DNA of 64,000 bases from contig JACRIK010000003.1 of the NCBI GenBank assembly GCA_016235865.1, positions 434,001 to 498,000 of the forward strand, in the 5' to 3' direction. Each line of letters opens with the position of its first letter. Position 1 is the stretch's first letter. The position numbers and the translations under genes were made by a program. Under the pieces are notes generated by a model, which had not been told where the DNA came from, searched no databases, and saw nothing but the letters and a program-made list of their open reading frames with translations. This document shows positions 24,985 through 33,452 of this stretch, piece by piece. This DNA is from Planctomycetota bacterium. GTDB taxonomy: Bacteria; Planctomycetota; MHYJ01; JACQXL01.

Positions 24985-26769
24985 ATGGATAAACGAACTG
25001 TTTTATTTATTCTGCTCACGGTGGTTATCTGGTTTTTATATATCCAGTTCGTGGCGCCCCGGCCACAACCACCGGTTGTCACCAGAGAAATTACCGAAAA
25101 TGATACGGTTACGGCGGCGGGCGAAATGACGCCAACCCGGAAAGCGCTCATCTCCGCCCCGGAAAAAACCGGGACCGCCTTCCGCCAACCCGCCAATATC
25201 GAGCCCAGGCAAAAGGTGCTGGAGAATAATTATATCAAAGTAACCCTTTCCAATAAAGGCGCGGCTATAGAATCCCTCGTCCTCAAACAATACAAGTCGG
25301 CCCGGCTGGCCCTGTCATCAGAATCTTCCGGCCAATTATCCCTTATAAATACAGCCTACCCTTCTAAATACGCCCTTTCCCTCAAACATCTAAATTCCAC
25401 CGATGACCTCGAATCCGGGCTTTGGGAGGTGGTAACAGAAACCGCTTTTTCTGTAAAATTCCGTTATACGACACCGCAGGGACTAATTATTTATAAGTTA
25501 TTTTCCCTGGATAAATACAATTATGCCCTGGATTTCTCAATCAATCTGGAAAATATTTCCGGCAGCCCCATTACCTCAACCCTGCTCATCCAGGGCGTGG
25601 ACACCATGCCTCCAGAGTCATATAATGCAACGGATGTTACCGGATTATACTCCTATACCGACCCGCCGATTACGGATACCGTCCGGGGCGAAAAAACCGA
25701 CCTGAACGCCGAAGACGGGCAGATCAAATGGTATCTGGAACAGCCCGCCCCGTCTACGATGAAAAAGGACATGAAGAAAAAGAACAGCACATCCTTTACT
25801 TTGGTCCGGGGGCAAGATAATGTTTACTGGACCGGTATTACCAACAAATATTTTTCCTCTATTCTCGTACCGGCATCCGTAGCCGACATCAGCATCTACG
25901 GTTTTAACGTCCGTGAATGCCCGGCCTTACCCAATAATTCCAGCCCATATTCAAACCTGGACTTCTATATCCAGACCCGGGATTTCGTCCTTAATCCCAA
26001 AGAAGCGAAGAATCTGGATTTCCTGTTTTATGCCGGCCCGAAAAAAGCATCTGATTTGGCCGTGTTTTCCCATCTGGGATTCGATAAATTGCTGTCCTAC
26101 GGCTGGTTCGGGTTCATCAGCAAGCTTCTCCTTTTGATACTGGGCGGACTGTTCGGGCTCTTCAAGAATTACGGCATTGCGGTCATCTTCCTTACCATTG
26201 TGGTAAAGGTGCTTATGTTCCCGATTACTAAAAAGGGCCAGGTCTCCATGTATCACCTCCAGAAGCTCCAACCCCGCATCAAGGCCCTGCAGGAACAATA
26301 TAAAAACGACAAGCGCAGGTTTGGCGAGGAGCAGCTGAAGCTGTTTAAGGAGTTTGGGGTTAATCCATTGAGCGGCTGCCTGCCCATGCTCCTTCAGATA
26401 CCGGTCTTTATCGGCCTCTACTGGGCGCTGGCTCAGGCCATTGAATTGCGCCAGTCGCCCTTTATGCTCTGGATTACCGACCTGTCCCAGCCGGACCAGC
26501 TGTGCAAACTGCCGTTTCCGATTCTGGGCGCGCATTATCTCCACGTCCTGCCCCTGATTATGACCGTTTCCTGGCTGGTCCAGTCGCTCACCCAGCCCAA
26601 ATCGCCCGACCCGCAGGCCCGTCAACAGCAGAAGATGTTCCTGTTCATGCCCCTGGTTTTTGGCATCATGTTCTATAGCGTCCCTTCGGGCCTGACCCTG
26701 TACTGGTTCACTAGCACGCTCCTGGGCATCGCGGAACAAATCCTGATTAAGAAATATTATTTCAGATAA
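24985..26769 (+). CDS. yidC: Membrane protein insertase YidC
   Basis: 594 residues, the long Gram-negative type. There is one N-terminal membrane helix (about 6-22), a large periplasmic beta-domain (about 60-350) and the conserved five-helix Oxa1 core from about residue 375 (GLFKNYGIAVIFLTIVVKV, LFKEFGVNPLSGCLPMLLQIP). It inserts and folds inner-membrane proteins with or without SecYEG. The presence of a periplasmic domain supports a diderm envelope. Adjacent mnmE is common in bacteria, but rpmH, rnpA and jag are missing from the usual cluster. Confidence 0.96.
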   Translation: MDKRTVLFILLTVVIWFLYIQFVAPRPQPPVVTREITENDTVTAAGEMTPTRKALISAPEKTGTAFRQPANIEPRQKVLENNYIKVTLSNKGAAIESLVLKQYKSARLALSSESSGQLSLINTAYPSKYALSLKHLNSTDDLESGLWEVVTETAFSVKFRYTTPQGLIIYKLFSLDKYNYALDFSINLENISGSPITSTLLIQGVDTMPPESYNATDVTGLYSYTDPPITDTVRGEKTDLNAEDGQIKWYLEQPAPSTMKKDMKKKNSTSFTLVRGQDNVYWTGITNKYFSSILVPASVADISIYGFNVRECPALPNNSSPYSNLDFYIQTRDFVLNPKEAKNLDFLFYAGPKKASDLAVFSHLGFDKLLSYGWFGFISKLLLLILGGLFGLFKNYGIAVIFLTIVVKVLMFPITKKGQVSMYHLQKLQPRIKALQEQYKNDKRRFGEEQLKLFKEFGVNPLSGCLPMLLQIPVFIGLYWALAQAIELRQSPFMLWITDLSQPDQLCKLPFPILGAHYLHVLPLIMTVSWLVQSLTQPKSPDPQARQQQKMFLFMPLVFGIMFYSVPSGLTLYWFTSTLLGIAEQILIKKYYFR

Positions 26770-26822
26770 TAATTGGCAAGCGGATTAAGCGGATTTTTAC
26801 CCGGTAATCCGCTTACGTGTTT

Positions 26823-28163
26823 ATGGACGATACCATCATCGCCGTTTCCAGCCCGAGCGGGAATTCACTCAAAGGCATCATCCGCCTTTCCGGCAGCCGG
26901 GCATTCAGTCTGGTCCAAAGGGCTATCAATAAAAGGATCCTCTGGGAAAATATCTGGCGTTCTCTTGATGTCACCCTTAATATAAATCAATCAAAGATTC
27001 CGGCGACCCTGTTTCTGATGCCGGCGCCCCGCTCCTACACCCGCGAAGACGTGGTGGAAATCCATGTCCCGGGTTCAAGGATCCTACTGGAAATCCTGGT
27101 GGAATATTTTACCCGAAAAGGCGCCCGCCTGGCCCGGCCCGGCGAATTCACCCAACGCGCCTTTCTTAACGGACGGCTTAATCTAACCCAGGCCAAGGCG
27201 GTCTTGGATATCATCCACGCATCGTCCGAACAGGAACACCGCCTGGCCGTAAACCAACTGAATCAGTACGCCTTCCGCCATATTAAAGAAATAAACCAGC
27301 ACCTGCTTGAACTGGCTTGCCAAATAGAGCTGACGCTTGATTTCTCTGACCAGGGGGTGGAAATCATCCCGCCCCAGCAGATAAAAACATCCCTCAAACG
27401 CATTATCGCCGACATAAATAAAATCCTGCAGGAATCCTCCGGCCGTTCCGCAGGTGCGGACGGAATCTCTCTGGTTCTGTGCGGCCGGCCCAATACCGGG
27501 AAATCCAGTTTATTCAACTGCCTGGTCAAGGATCGGAGGAATATCGTCTCGCCGGTTCCCGGCACCACCCATGATTATATAGAAGGTACGTTCTCTTACA
27601 GAAATACCGAATTTAGGATATTTGATACGGCTGGGATAGACAGGCCAACAGCCGAAACGCCACTTCCAATGAGACAAGCAGATATTTATTTGTTAGTCAT
27701 TGACTCGTCTATCGGTGTAACCAAACAAGACCAGGCCACTCTCAAGCGCCTTAATCCATCCAAAACCATTTTGGTTGCTAATAAAACAGATTTATTCCCC
27801 AAGAATTCCACATTCCACATCCCGCATTCCGCATTTTATAAGTGTTCCGCCCGCACCGGCTCCGGCATTATTGCACTCAAAGACTCGCTCGTAAAAAAGA
27901 TCAAAGCCGCGCCGCCCGAACGCGCATCCAGCCGGACGCTCATTAACCTGCGCCGGCAGGAAACCCTGGTCTCCTGTCTGAAATCACTAAACCAGGCATT
28001 GACCGGGGTAAACAACCTGACCTCTTACGAATTCGTTGCGCTGGACCTGAAGGACGCGCTGGAACGATTAAATATGGCGCTGGGAGATTTCGCTGCCGGA
28101 AAACACTTGGCGGCTGACGACATCCTAAACAACATCTTCTCCGGATTTTGTATCGGAAAATAA
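26823..28163 (+). CDS. mnmE: tRNA modification GTPase MnmE
   Basis: 446 residues. The N-terminal folate-binding domain begins MDDTIIAVSSPSG. The GTPase has GRPNTGKSS, DTAGI and NKTD, and the C-terminus FCIGK retains the catalytic Cys. With MnmG it makes the cmnm5 modification of wobble uridines. The ATG at 26823 is preferred over the GTG at 26817 because it gives the usual N-terminus. Residues about 328-338 (STFHIPHSAFY) in the G domain are encoded by a TTCCGCA-type repeat, an apparent in-frame insertion between NKTD and the SAR (G5) motif. Confidence 0.94.
   Translation: MDDTIIAVSSPSGNSLKGIIRLSGSRAFSLVQRAINKRILWENIWRSLDVTLNINQSKIPATLFLMPAPRSYTREDVVEIHVPGSRILLEILVEYFTRKGARLARPGEFTQRAFLNGRLNLTQAKAVLDIIHASSEQEHRLAVNQLNQYAFRHIKEINQHLLELACQIELTLDFSDQGVEIIPPQQIKTSLKRIIADINKILQESSGRSAGADGISLVLCGRPNTGKSSLFNCLVKDRRNIVSPVPGTTHDYIEGTFSYRNTEFRIFDTAGIDRPTAETPLPMRQADIYLLVIDSSIGVTKQDQATLKRLNPSKTILVANKTDLFPKNSTFHIPHSAFYKCSARTGSGIIALKDSLVKKIKAAPPERASSRTLINLRRQETLVSCLKSLNQALTGVNNLTSYEFVALDLKDALERLNMALGDFAAGKHLAADDILNNIFSGFCIGK
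27804..27836. repeat. ATTCCGCA-type repeat inside mnmE
   Basis: Tandem degenerate copies of ATTCCACATTCC/GCATTCCGCATT lie within the coding frame. The same family occurs in leuS (45351-45383 and 45736-45770) and between genes at 58482-58512. Confidence 0.7.
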
Positions 28164-28370
28164 TTCGGCGGGGTGTCTCCATAATTTGGGGCTTCATTCC
28201 ACGGAGCTGATGTTGTATTTTTGGAGATTCGCCATCGCGGTCTCTGCGGAGTTTGAGATGTAAGCTGCGCGTGGTTGGGCACGGAGCATATTTATAAGAA
28301 AGCCAGGAAGGCCGGAGTTTCGCTGGGCGATCTCAGTAGGGTTTTTGGTTTCCCGGTTTCTTTATAGAAA
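28164..28370. other. Intergenic region between convergent genes
   Basis: No gene seen. ATTCGCCATCGCGGTCTCTG (about 28231-28250) resembles, inverted, a stretch near 51473-51494. GTTTCTTTATAGAAAC (about 28356-28371) can form a small hairpin at the end of the HEAT-protein gene. Confidence 0.5.
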
Positions 28371-29663
28371 CTACTTTCCTTCCTTGGCCTTTTCAATCTC
28401 CTCCGCCGGCACGCCGAGTTGTTGTAAGGCGTCTTGGGCGGCCTGGCGCACGTATTCATTTTTGTGGGTAAGCAGTTTTTTAATGTCCGGAATCGCTTCT
28501 TGGGCGTCAAGTTCCCCCAGGGCGTCAACCGCATCCTGGATGACCGTAATTTCTTTGTCTTTTAATAACCGGGTTATATCCGGTATGGCGGCCCTAATTT
28601 CAAGCTGGCAGAGTATGGAGGTCGCGCAGCTGCGCACGTCCGAATTTTTATCTTTTAATAACCCGGTTACTTCTGAAATATCCCGGTCGGAAAGGTAATT
28701 AAATTTAACCAGCGTATTGGCCGCTTTATACCTGACTGTCATTTCCCGGTCTTTTAACATCAGGATGATATTGGGAATCGCCTCCCGGGCTTTGAGTTCA
28801 TAAAGAATATTAATGACCTCAAGGCGCACCGCCGAATCTTCGTCGTTTAATAATCTGACCAGGTCCAGAATCAACTCCCGGGCCTTGAGCCGAATAATAG
28901 CCTGGGAGGCATAATAACGGTCTCCCATTTTCTTGCTTTTTAGCAATGTCAGGGCCTGCTTGGCGCTCAGGTTGGCCCGAGGGTCTTCCTGACGCTGCCT
29001 GGACCAGTTGAAAGTATCCCAGTTCTGGACCGGCTTTTTTGGTTGTTCATCCTCCAAATTAAATTCGGGAATCAGCATAAGTATCAGCAGTCCGAGCGCA
29101 AGAAGGAATATCTCAAACATCAGGGCCAGCACTCCGACAATCATCCAGGCGGAGAAGAAACCCCGTTCTTTTTTACCGGGTTGAACTACACGCCAATATG
29201 AATTGAGCGTTTGCTGGATCAGTATCATGGGAATGACATTGAGGATAAACAGAAAGCTTAAGTCAGTACCCAGAATCAGGGTTCCGACATAGTTTACTAC
29301 GAGAATGTTGATAACAATTATCATTATTATGCACAGTCCCGGTGAATGGGTCTTCTGTATCTTGGCCATTTTGGCCATACTTTTGATATTGCTGAACTGC
29401 TCGGAAAGAAGTATCAAATTGTATATCGGAACTATCAGGCCGACGGTGCGCCAGCCCGGGCGGATGCGCGAATAAAGTTTGTGCGTCTTAATCTGCTTCC
29501 AGTTCCGGTAGCACCAATAAATAAAATAAAGTCCAAGAGTGGCGAGGTAGAATACCACCAGGTGCGAGATGGGCAGGACAGGGGAATATTGGTTGGCTTG
29601 GGCGTCCGGCCGGTAGGACGCGGCCAGCGGAGGCGCCTGAGTTACGGATTTCGCTTCTTCCAT
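28371..29663 (-). CDS. Membrane protein with HEAT repeats (DUF4234-like N-terminus)
   Basis: 430 residues. The N-terminal part has about four membrane helices (about 32-215) and the motif GLYFIYWCYRNWKQIK typical of DUF4234-type proteins. From about residue 250 the cytoplasmic C-terminus is a run of PBS-lyase-type HEAT repeats (for example AIPDIxxLLKDKxxxVRxxA). A membrane-tethered scaffold is inferred. It shares the HEAT theme with the gene at the left edge. It converges with mnmE and is divergent from the bioF-like gene. Confidence 0.85.
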   Translation of the reverse strand: MEEAKSVTQAPPLAASYRPDAQANQYSPVLPISHLVVFYLATLGLYFIYWCYRNWKQIKTHKLYSRIRPGWRTVGLIVPIYNLILLSEQFSNIKSMAKMAKIQKTHSPGLCIIMIIVINILVVNYVGTLILGTDLSFLFILNVIPMILIQQTLNSYWRVVQPGKKERGFFSAWMIVGVLALMFEIFLLALGLLILMLIPEFNLEDEQPKKPVQNWDTFNWSRQRQEDPRANLSAKQALTLLKSKKMGDRYYASQAIIRLKARELILDLVRLLNDEDSAVRLEVINILYELKAREAIPNIILMLKDREMTVRYKAANTLVKFNYLSDRDISEVTGLLKDKNSDVRSCATSILCQLEIRAAIPDITRLLKDKEITVIQDAVDALGELDAQEAIPDIKKLLTHKNEYVRQAAQDALQQLGVPAEEIEKAKEGK

Positions 29664-29735
29664 ACTAACGGCTGTTTACCAAATCCGGCCGGGATTGTCA
29701 AGGTTACCGGGATGCGGGATAATTAAACATGATTG

Positions 29736-29763
29736 TTGATTTTCCCTGTTGTTATGCTATGCT
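29736..29763 (+). promoter_or_regulatory. Promoter of the bioF-like gene (leaderless)
   Basis: TTGATT (29736-29741), a 16-bp spacer and TATGCT (29758-29763) are seen. The ATG at 29771 follows 7 nt later without a Shine-Dalgarno site. A second TATGCT at 29753-29758 overlaps it. Confidence 0.55.
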
Positions 29764-29770
29764 CTGGCAT

Positions 29771-30928
29771 ATGCTAAATTTTTTTAAATCAGGGCTAGCT
29801 GAGCTGAACCGGGAGGGACTGTTGCGCAAACCAAGGGTGATTTCGGCCATTGACGGCACGCGGGTTAAGATAGACGGTAAATGGCTGGTTTCGTTCTGCT
29901 CCAATGATTATCTGGGCCTGGCCCAGCATCCAGCCTTGAAGCGAGCGATGATTGAGGCAACCAAAAAATTCGGGACCGGGGCCGGCGCGGCCCGCCTGTT
30001 GTCCGGAACCACCGCCCTGCACCAGGAACTGGAACAAAAGATTGCTAAGTTCAAGCATGTGGACGACGCCTTACTTTTTACCTCCGGCTATGCGACTAAT
30101 TTGGGTGTGATTACCACGCTCATTAATAGGAATGATATAATTTTCTGCGATGAATTGAATCATGCCAGCTTGGTGGATTCAGCTCGTCTGACCAAGGCCC
30201 AGCTCCATATTTATCGCCATCGCGATATGGCGCATTTGGAGTCACTCTTGAAACGCGTATCACGCATCCCTCATCGCGCATCCCGTTATATTATTTCGGA
30301 CGCTATCTTCAGCATGGACGGAGACGGCGCGCCGCTAAAGGAGATGGTCCGTCTGGCTAAAAAGTATAGGGCATATACACTTGTGGACGAGGCGCACGGC
30401 ACCGGAGTCTTTGGCAAAACCGGACGGGGCTGGTGCGAAGAATTGGGGCTGGAAAAAAAGATAGCTGTTATCATCGGCACGGCCAGTAAGGCGCTGGGTT
30501 CGCTGGGTGGTTTTGTGGCCGGTCCGCAGGCTCTGATAGATTATATCCGGAACAAGTCCCGGCCGTTCATTTTCACCACGGCCCTGCCTCCGGGCACCTG
30601 CGCGGCGACTATTACAGCCCTGAAGATACTGCGCCAAGAACCAAACTTAAGAAAACGGCTCTGGGCCAATACGGATTATATCAAGTCGCGGCTGGAAGAA
30701 ATGGAATTCAATCTCAGAGGCTCAGTTTCTTCGATTATCCCGATAATGATCGGCGATACGAAACAGACCGTGGTTATTTCCCAAATGCTTTGGAATAAAG
30801 GGTTTTATGTGCCGGCCATCCGACCGCCCACCGTGCCCCAGGGCCAGAGCCGGCTGCGCCTGACCATCACGGCCATGCATACCAGAGAACAAATGGATGG
30901 GCTGTTAAGAGAGCTAAGCAAAGCGTGA
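29771..30928 (+). CDS. bioF: PLP-dependent 8-amino-7-oxononanoate synthase / oxoamine synthase
   Basis: 385 residues. Alpha-oxoamine synthase family: CSNDYLGLAQHP, the GAARLLSGT loop, DEAHGTGVFGKTGRG, and the PLP Lys in GTASKALGSLGG. BioF condenses pimeloyl-ACP with alanine in biotin synthesis; glycine C-acetyltransferase is the main alternative. No other biotin gene is nearby, though a biotin carrier is encoded at 16.9 kb. The ATG at 29771 fits the conserved N-terminus; the frame also opens upstream at 29729. Residues about 163-171 (RVSRIPHRA) look repeat-derived (CGCATCCCTCATCGCGCATC). Confidence 0.85.
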   Translation: MLNFFKSGLAELNREGLLRKPRVISAIDGTRVKIDGKWLVSFCSNDYLGLAQHPALKRAMIEATKKFGTGAGAARLLSGTTALHQELEQKIAKFKHVDDALLFTSGYATNLGVITTLINRNDIIFCDELNHASLVDSARLTKAQLHIYRHRDMAHLESLLKRVSRIPHRASRYIISDAIFSMDGDGAPLKEMVRLAKKYRAYTLVDEAHGTGVFGKTGRGWCEELGLEKKIAVIIGTASKALGSLGGFVAGPQALIDYIRNKSRPFIFTTALPPGTCAATITALKILRQEPNLRKRLWANTDYIKSRLEEMEFNLRGSVSSIIPIMIGDTKQTVVISQMLWNKGFYVPAIRPPTVPQGQSRLRLTITAMHTREQMDGLLRELSKA

Positions 30929-31067
30929 CCACGAGCACCGAAGGGGCGGAACGCATTAGGACGCAGATTTTCGCAGATAAATACTGACAATAATTTACAT
31001 CCTGAAAATCCTCTAAATCAGCGTGCATCCGCGTTCTATGCTGTTAAATTTGCGCACGGAAATGAGA

Positions 31068-31097
31068 AAGCCCCCCGCCCGGACGGGCGGGGGGCTT
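31068..31097 (-). terminator. Strong terminator of the lipoprotein gene
   Basis: AAGCCCCCCGCCC (31068-31080) and GGGCGGGGGGCTT (31085-31097) form a perfect 13-bp stem with a 4-nt loop. Read on the minus strand it is followed by TCTCATTTCC, and it lies 14 bp beyond the lipoprotein stop. It can also stop transcripts arriving from the bioF-like gene. Confidence 0.85.
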
Positions 31098-31110
31098 ATG
31101 GGTTTGGGAT

Positions 31111-32061
31111 TTACTTTGATACGCCGAAGTCGACTACTTCCATGACTACCTTGCCCGCCATTTCCTTGCGGACTTCGAAGCCCGGAACGTCGTCGCTGGT
31201 CCATGCCTTGACCAAGGTCGCGGCATTACCCATAGTGTATGTTTTTTCCAGACAGGTGCAATTTACCTTTTTACCTGCCACGTCGAGGGTTGCCGGTGTG
31301 CCCTGGTTTTTAGGCACCAGCACCGGTTGTAAGGACACTTCCTGGGTGGATTTCTTCTCCCATTTTTCGCCTTCCAGCTGGGAAATCTCTATGGTAGCCT
31401 TTTCCTTGGTGGCGTCCACTACGGTGTATTTCTGCTGGATTTCCTTTTGGTCTTCGGGGTTGAGAATTTTGTATTGAACCCAGGAACCTTTGCCGAATTT
31501 GGCCCAGGCGTTTTTGGGTTCGGTCACCTCTGCCAGAGTAGGCGTCTTGCCTTCCAGCCCGAAGTCAACCGCCTGCCAAACAACCTTGCCGCCCATCTCG
31601 CGCTGAACCAGTCCGCCCGGAATCTCGTCGCACATCCAAGCCTTCATGGTGGTGGATGTTTCGTTCATCTTGTAGGTCATATCCGCCACTTTGCAGGAAA
31701 CCCCCTTGGCGCCGACCTTGACGGTTTCGGTGGTGCTGGGCTTGCTGGCCGGTTTGGCTAACGGGAACAGGGATACCTTTTCCATCCCAATCTTGTCCCA
31801 TTTGTCGTTCACCTTTACGGCCGTAACGACAACCGCCTCGCCCCGCGCGATTTGATGGATGGATTGCCTGTATTCGTTGGCGCTGCCATCCATCGGATTA
31901 ACCACCTGGTATTGAACCCAGGCCCCTTCGTTGAATCCGGCCCAGGGCGCTTTTACCTGGTTCGGTCCGGGCGTCAGTGTTATTTCACCCGGCATCTTGG
32001 CCGACTGGCAGCCGACAACCAGCAATGCGATAAACATGCTGAGTATAAGCCAGTTTTTCAT
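31111..32061 (-). CDS. Lipoprotein with internal duplication
   Basis: 316 residues. The signal MKNWLILSMFIALLVVGC ends in a good lipobox (VVGC), so it should be lipid-anchored. The mature part is two homologous halves of about 130 residues. Each starts AWxxFxxGxWVQYxxxNPxD and ends with a KAWxxDxxPG...VxxEMxGKVVxxxVDFG motif. The function is unknown; similar duplicated modules are seen in secreted planctomycete proteins, but I cannot name a family. The ATG at 32061 has GGGGGTGAG upstream; a GTG at 32070 would overlap that site. Confidence 0.85.
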   Translation of the reverse strand: MKNWLILSMFIALLVVGCQSAKMPGEITLTPGPNQVKAPWAGFNEGAWVQYQVVNPMDGSANEYRQSIHQIARGEAVVVTAVKVNDKWDKIGMEKVSLFPLAKPASKPSTTETVKVGAKGVSCKVADMTYKMNETSTTMKAWMCDEIPGGLVQREMGGKVVWQAVDFGLEGKTPTLAEVTEPKNAWAKFGKGSWVQYKILNPEDQKEIQQKYTVVDATKEKATIEISQLEGEKWEKKSTQEVSLQPVLVPKNQGTPATLDVAGKKVNCTCLEKTYTMGNAATLVKAWTSDDVPGFEVRKEMAGKVVMEVVDFGVSK

Positions 32062-32088
32062 TATTCTCACCCCCTTTCATCTTGACGG

Positions 32089-32117
32089 ATTATACGCATA
32101 ATACGCGACTAAATCAA
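32089..32117 (-). promoter_or_regulatory. Promoter of the lipoprotein gene
   Basis: Read on the minus strand: TTGATT (32117-32112), a 17-bp spacer and TATAAT (32094-32089). It is back-to-back with the PilZ promoter. Confidence 0.75.
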
Positions 32118-32134
32118 GTATTTACGCAAAATTG

Positions 32135-32163
32135 TTGACTTTTCCTCCGTAACGAGTTATATT
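32135..32163 (+). promoter_or_regulatory. Promoter of the PilZ gene
   Basis: TTGACT (32135-32140), a 17-bp spacer and TATATT (32158-32163) are followed by AGGAGAG before the ATG at 32187, so this mRNA does have a leader. Confidence 0.75.
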
Positions 32164-32186
32164 GCGGAAAAAGGAGAGTTATTATT

Positions 32187-32690
32187 ATGCCTAAGATAAA
32201 AAACAATAAACGCAAGGAGTTGAGGTTTTCCATCCAGGATGGCAAGGCGCAGATGGAAAGTAACGGTGGCATTTTCGCCTTCCTGACCGGCGCGCCGGCG
32301 GCACTGCCCATTGTCAACCTGAGCACCACGGGCTTGCGGCTGCTGTCCAAGAAAAAAATGGCGGTGGGCGACAAGCTGTCGCTTAATATCATGATACCAT
32401 TGCTTGGCGCCAAGCCGTTAAAACTGGCGGGTTCAGTGGCCTGGGTCAAGACCTTTGCCATATTCGACGAGTACATGGTCGGGGTCAAGTTCGCCGAGTT
32501 GAGAGGCGATACCCGTAAACGCCTGCAGAACCTGGCAGATTTCCTGGGCACCCGCATCCAACCAAATCGCACGATTGTCTTTAAGGAAATGAAAAAAAAG
32601 GCCAATTCCTGCGTGGTCTGCCAGTTCGCCGACAAGCAGCAGAAGGGTTCGCCTACTTTCAAGATAACATCAAGCATGCCCGGACTGTAG
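32187..32690 (+). CDS. PilZ-domain c-di-GMP-binding protein
   Basis: 167 residues. The N-terminal KRKELRF gives the RxxxR-type motif and NLSTTGLRLLS the (D/N)xSxxG motif, together the c-di-GMP-binding signature. VGDKLSLNI and VGVKFAEL complete the PilZ barrel. It is likely a cytoplasmic c-di-GMP effector; two GGDEF genes are encoded within 20 kb. The C-terminal tail has a CVVC pair of unknown role. Confidence 0.87.
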   Translation: MPKIKNNKRKELRFSIQDGKAQMESNGGIFAFLTGAPAALPIVNLSTTGLRLLSKKKMAVGDKLSLNIMIPLLGAKPLKLAGSVAWVKTFAIFDEYMVGVKFAELRGDTRKRLQNLADFLGTRIQPNRTIVFKEMKKKANSCVVCQFADKQQKGSPTFKITSSMPGL

Positions 32691-32760
32691 CCGGGGCATT
32701 CTGCTAGGATTGCTTAACAGCGCGTAGCCCAGCCATTCGGCGGGATAACTCACAAATAGC

Positions 32761-33357
32761 TTACTTCGTTCGTACTGCAAGTAATAAATCCACGCCTAAT
32801 TCCCCGAAGAGCCGGTACAATTCAATCATCGGTAGGCCGAGGACGTTGTAAAAAGATCCTTGGACGTCATCGAAGATGAACGAGCCCGGACCTTCTATGG
32901 AAAAACCGCCGGCCTTGTCCAAGGGGCCGGCCACCCGCATAAACCTACCGGCCATGCCCGGGGTTATCTTTTTCACCTTTACTTTTGAGTCAACGACGGA
33001 CTTAACCTCTTTTCCGGTAACGGCGTTTATGACACACAGCCCGGTATAGACGCCGATGGTCCGGCCGGAGAATTCCATAAGCAGGCGTCGGGCCTCGGCC
33101 TTATCGCGGGGCTTACCGATAAGTTTCCGGCCGGACTGTACAATAGTATCGGCGCCGATGACAAAACCCTTTTTGACCCGCCGGGCCACGGCCCGAGCCT
33201 TCAGACCGGCGTTAAACCTGGCGTTATATGCGGGTGTCCTTTTCCGGTCCATCACCTCTCGGGCGTTGCTGACCACGATTTTATGGGTGATGCCGCATTC
33301 GGCCAATATCTGCGAGCGCCGGGGCGATGCTGAGGCCAGAATAATCAGAGGCATCAT
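32761..33357 (-). CDS. maf: Maf-family nucleotide pyrophosphatase
   Basis: 198 residues, the usual length. It begins LILASASPRRSQIL, the Maf signature. It continues with IGADTIV and the acidic DKAGGFSIEG. Maf proteins hydrolyse non-canonical or excess NTPs (dTTP/UTP or m7GTP) to monophosphates. The exact substrate class cannot be read with confidence. No Shine-Dalgarno is visible before ATGATG at 33357. Confidence 0.92.
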   Translation of the reverse strand: MMPLIILASASPRRSQILAECGITHKIVVSNAREVMDRKRTPAYNARFNAGLKARAVARRVKKGFVIGADTIVQSGRKLIGKPRDKAEARRLLMEFSGRTIGVYTGLCVINAVTGKEVKSVVDSKVKVKKITPGMAGRFMRVAGPLDKAGGFSIEGPGSFIFDDVQGSFYNVLGLPMIELYRLFGELGVDLLLAVRTK

Positions 33358-33379
33358 ACAATAATTATGTACAAGTTTA

Positions 33380-33408
33380 TTGTTTACCAGGGATTTGTTT
33401 GATATTAT
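33380..33408 (+). promoter_or_regulatory. Promoter of the PAS-GGDEF gene
   Basis: TTGTTT (33380-33385), a 17-bp spacer and TATTAT (33403-33408) are seen. The ATG at 33453 has GAGAGG upstream. Confidence 0.6.
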
Positions 33409-33452
33409 AAATTACCTTGCGGATAAATCAACATTAATGAGAGGTTTGCCTG

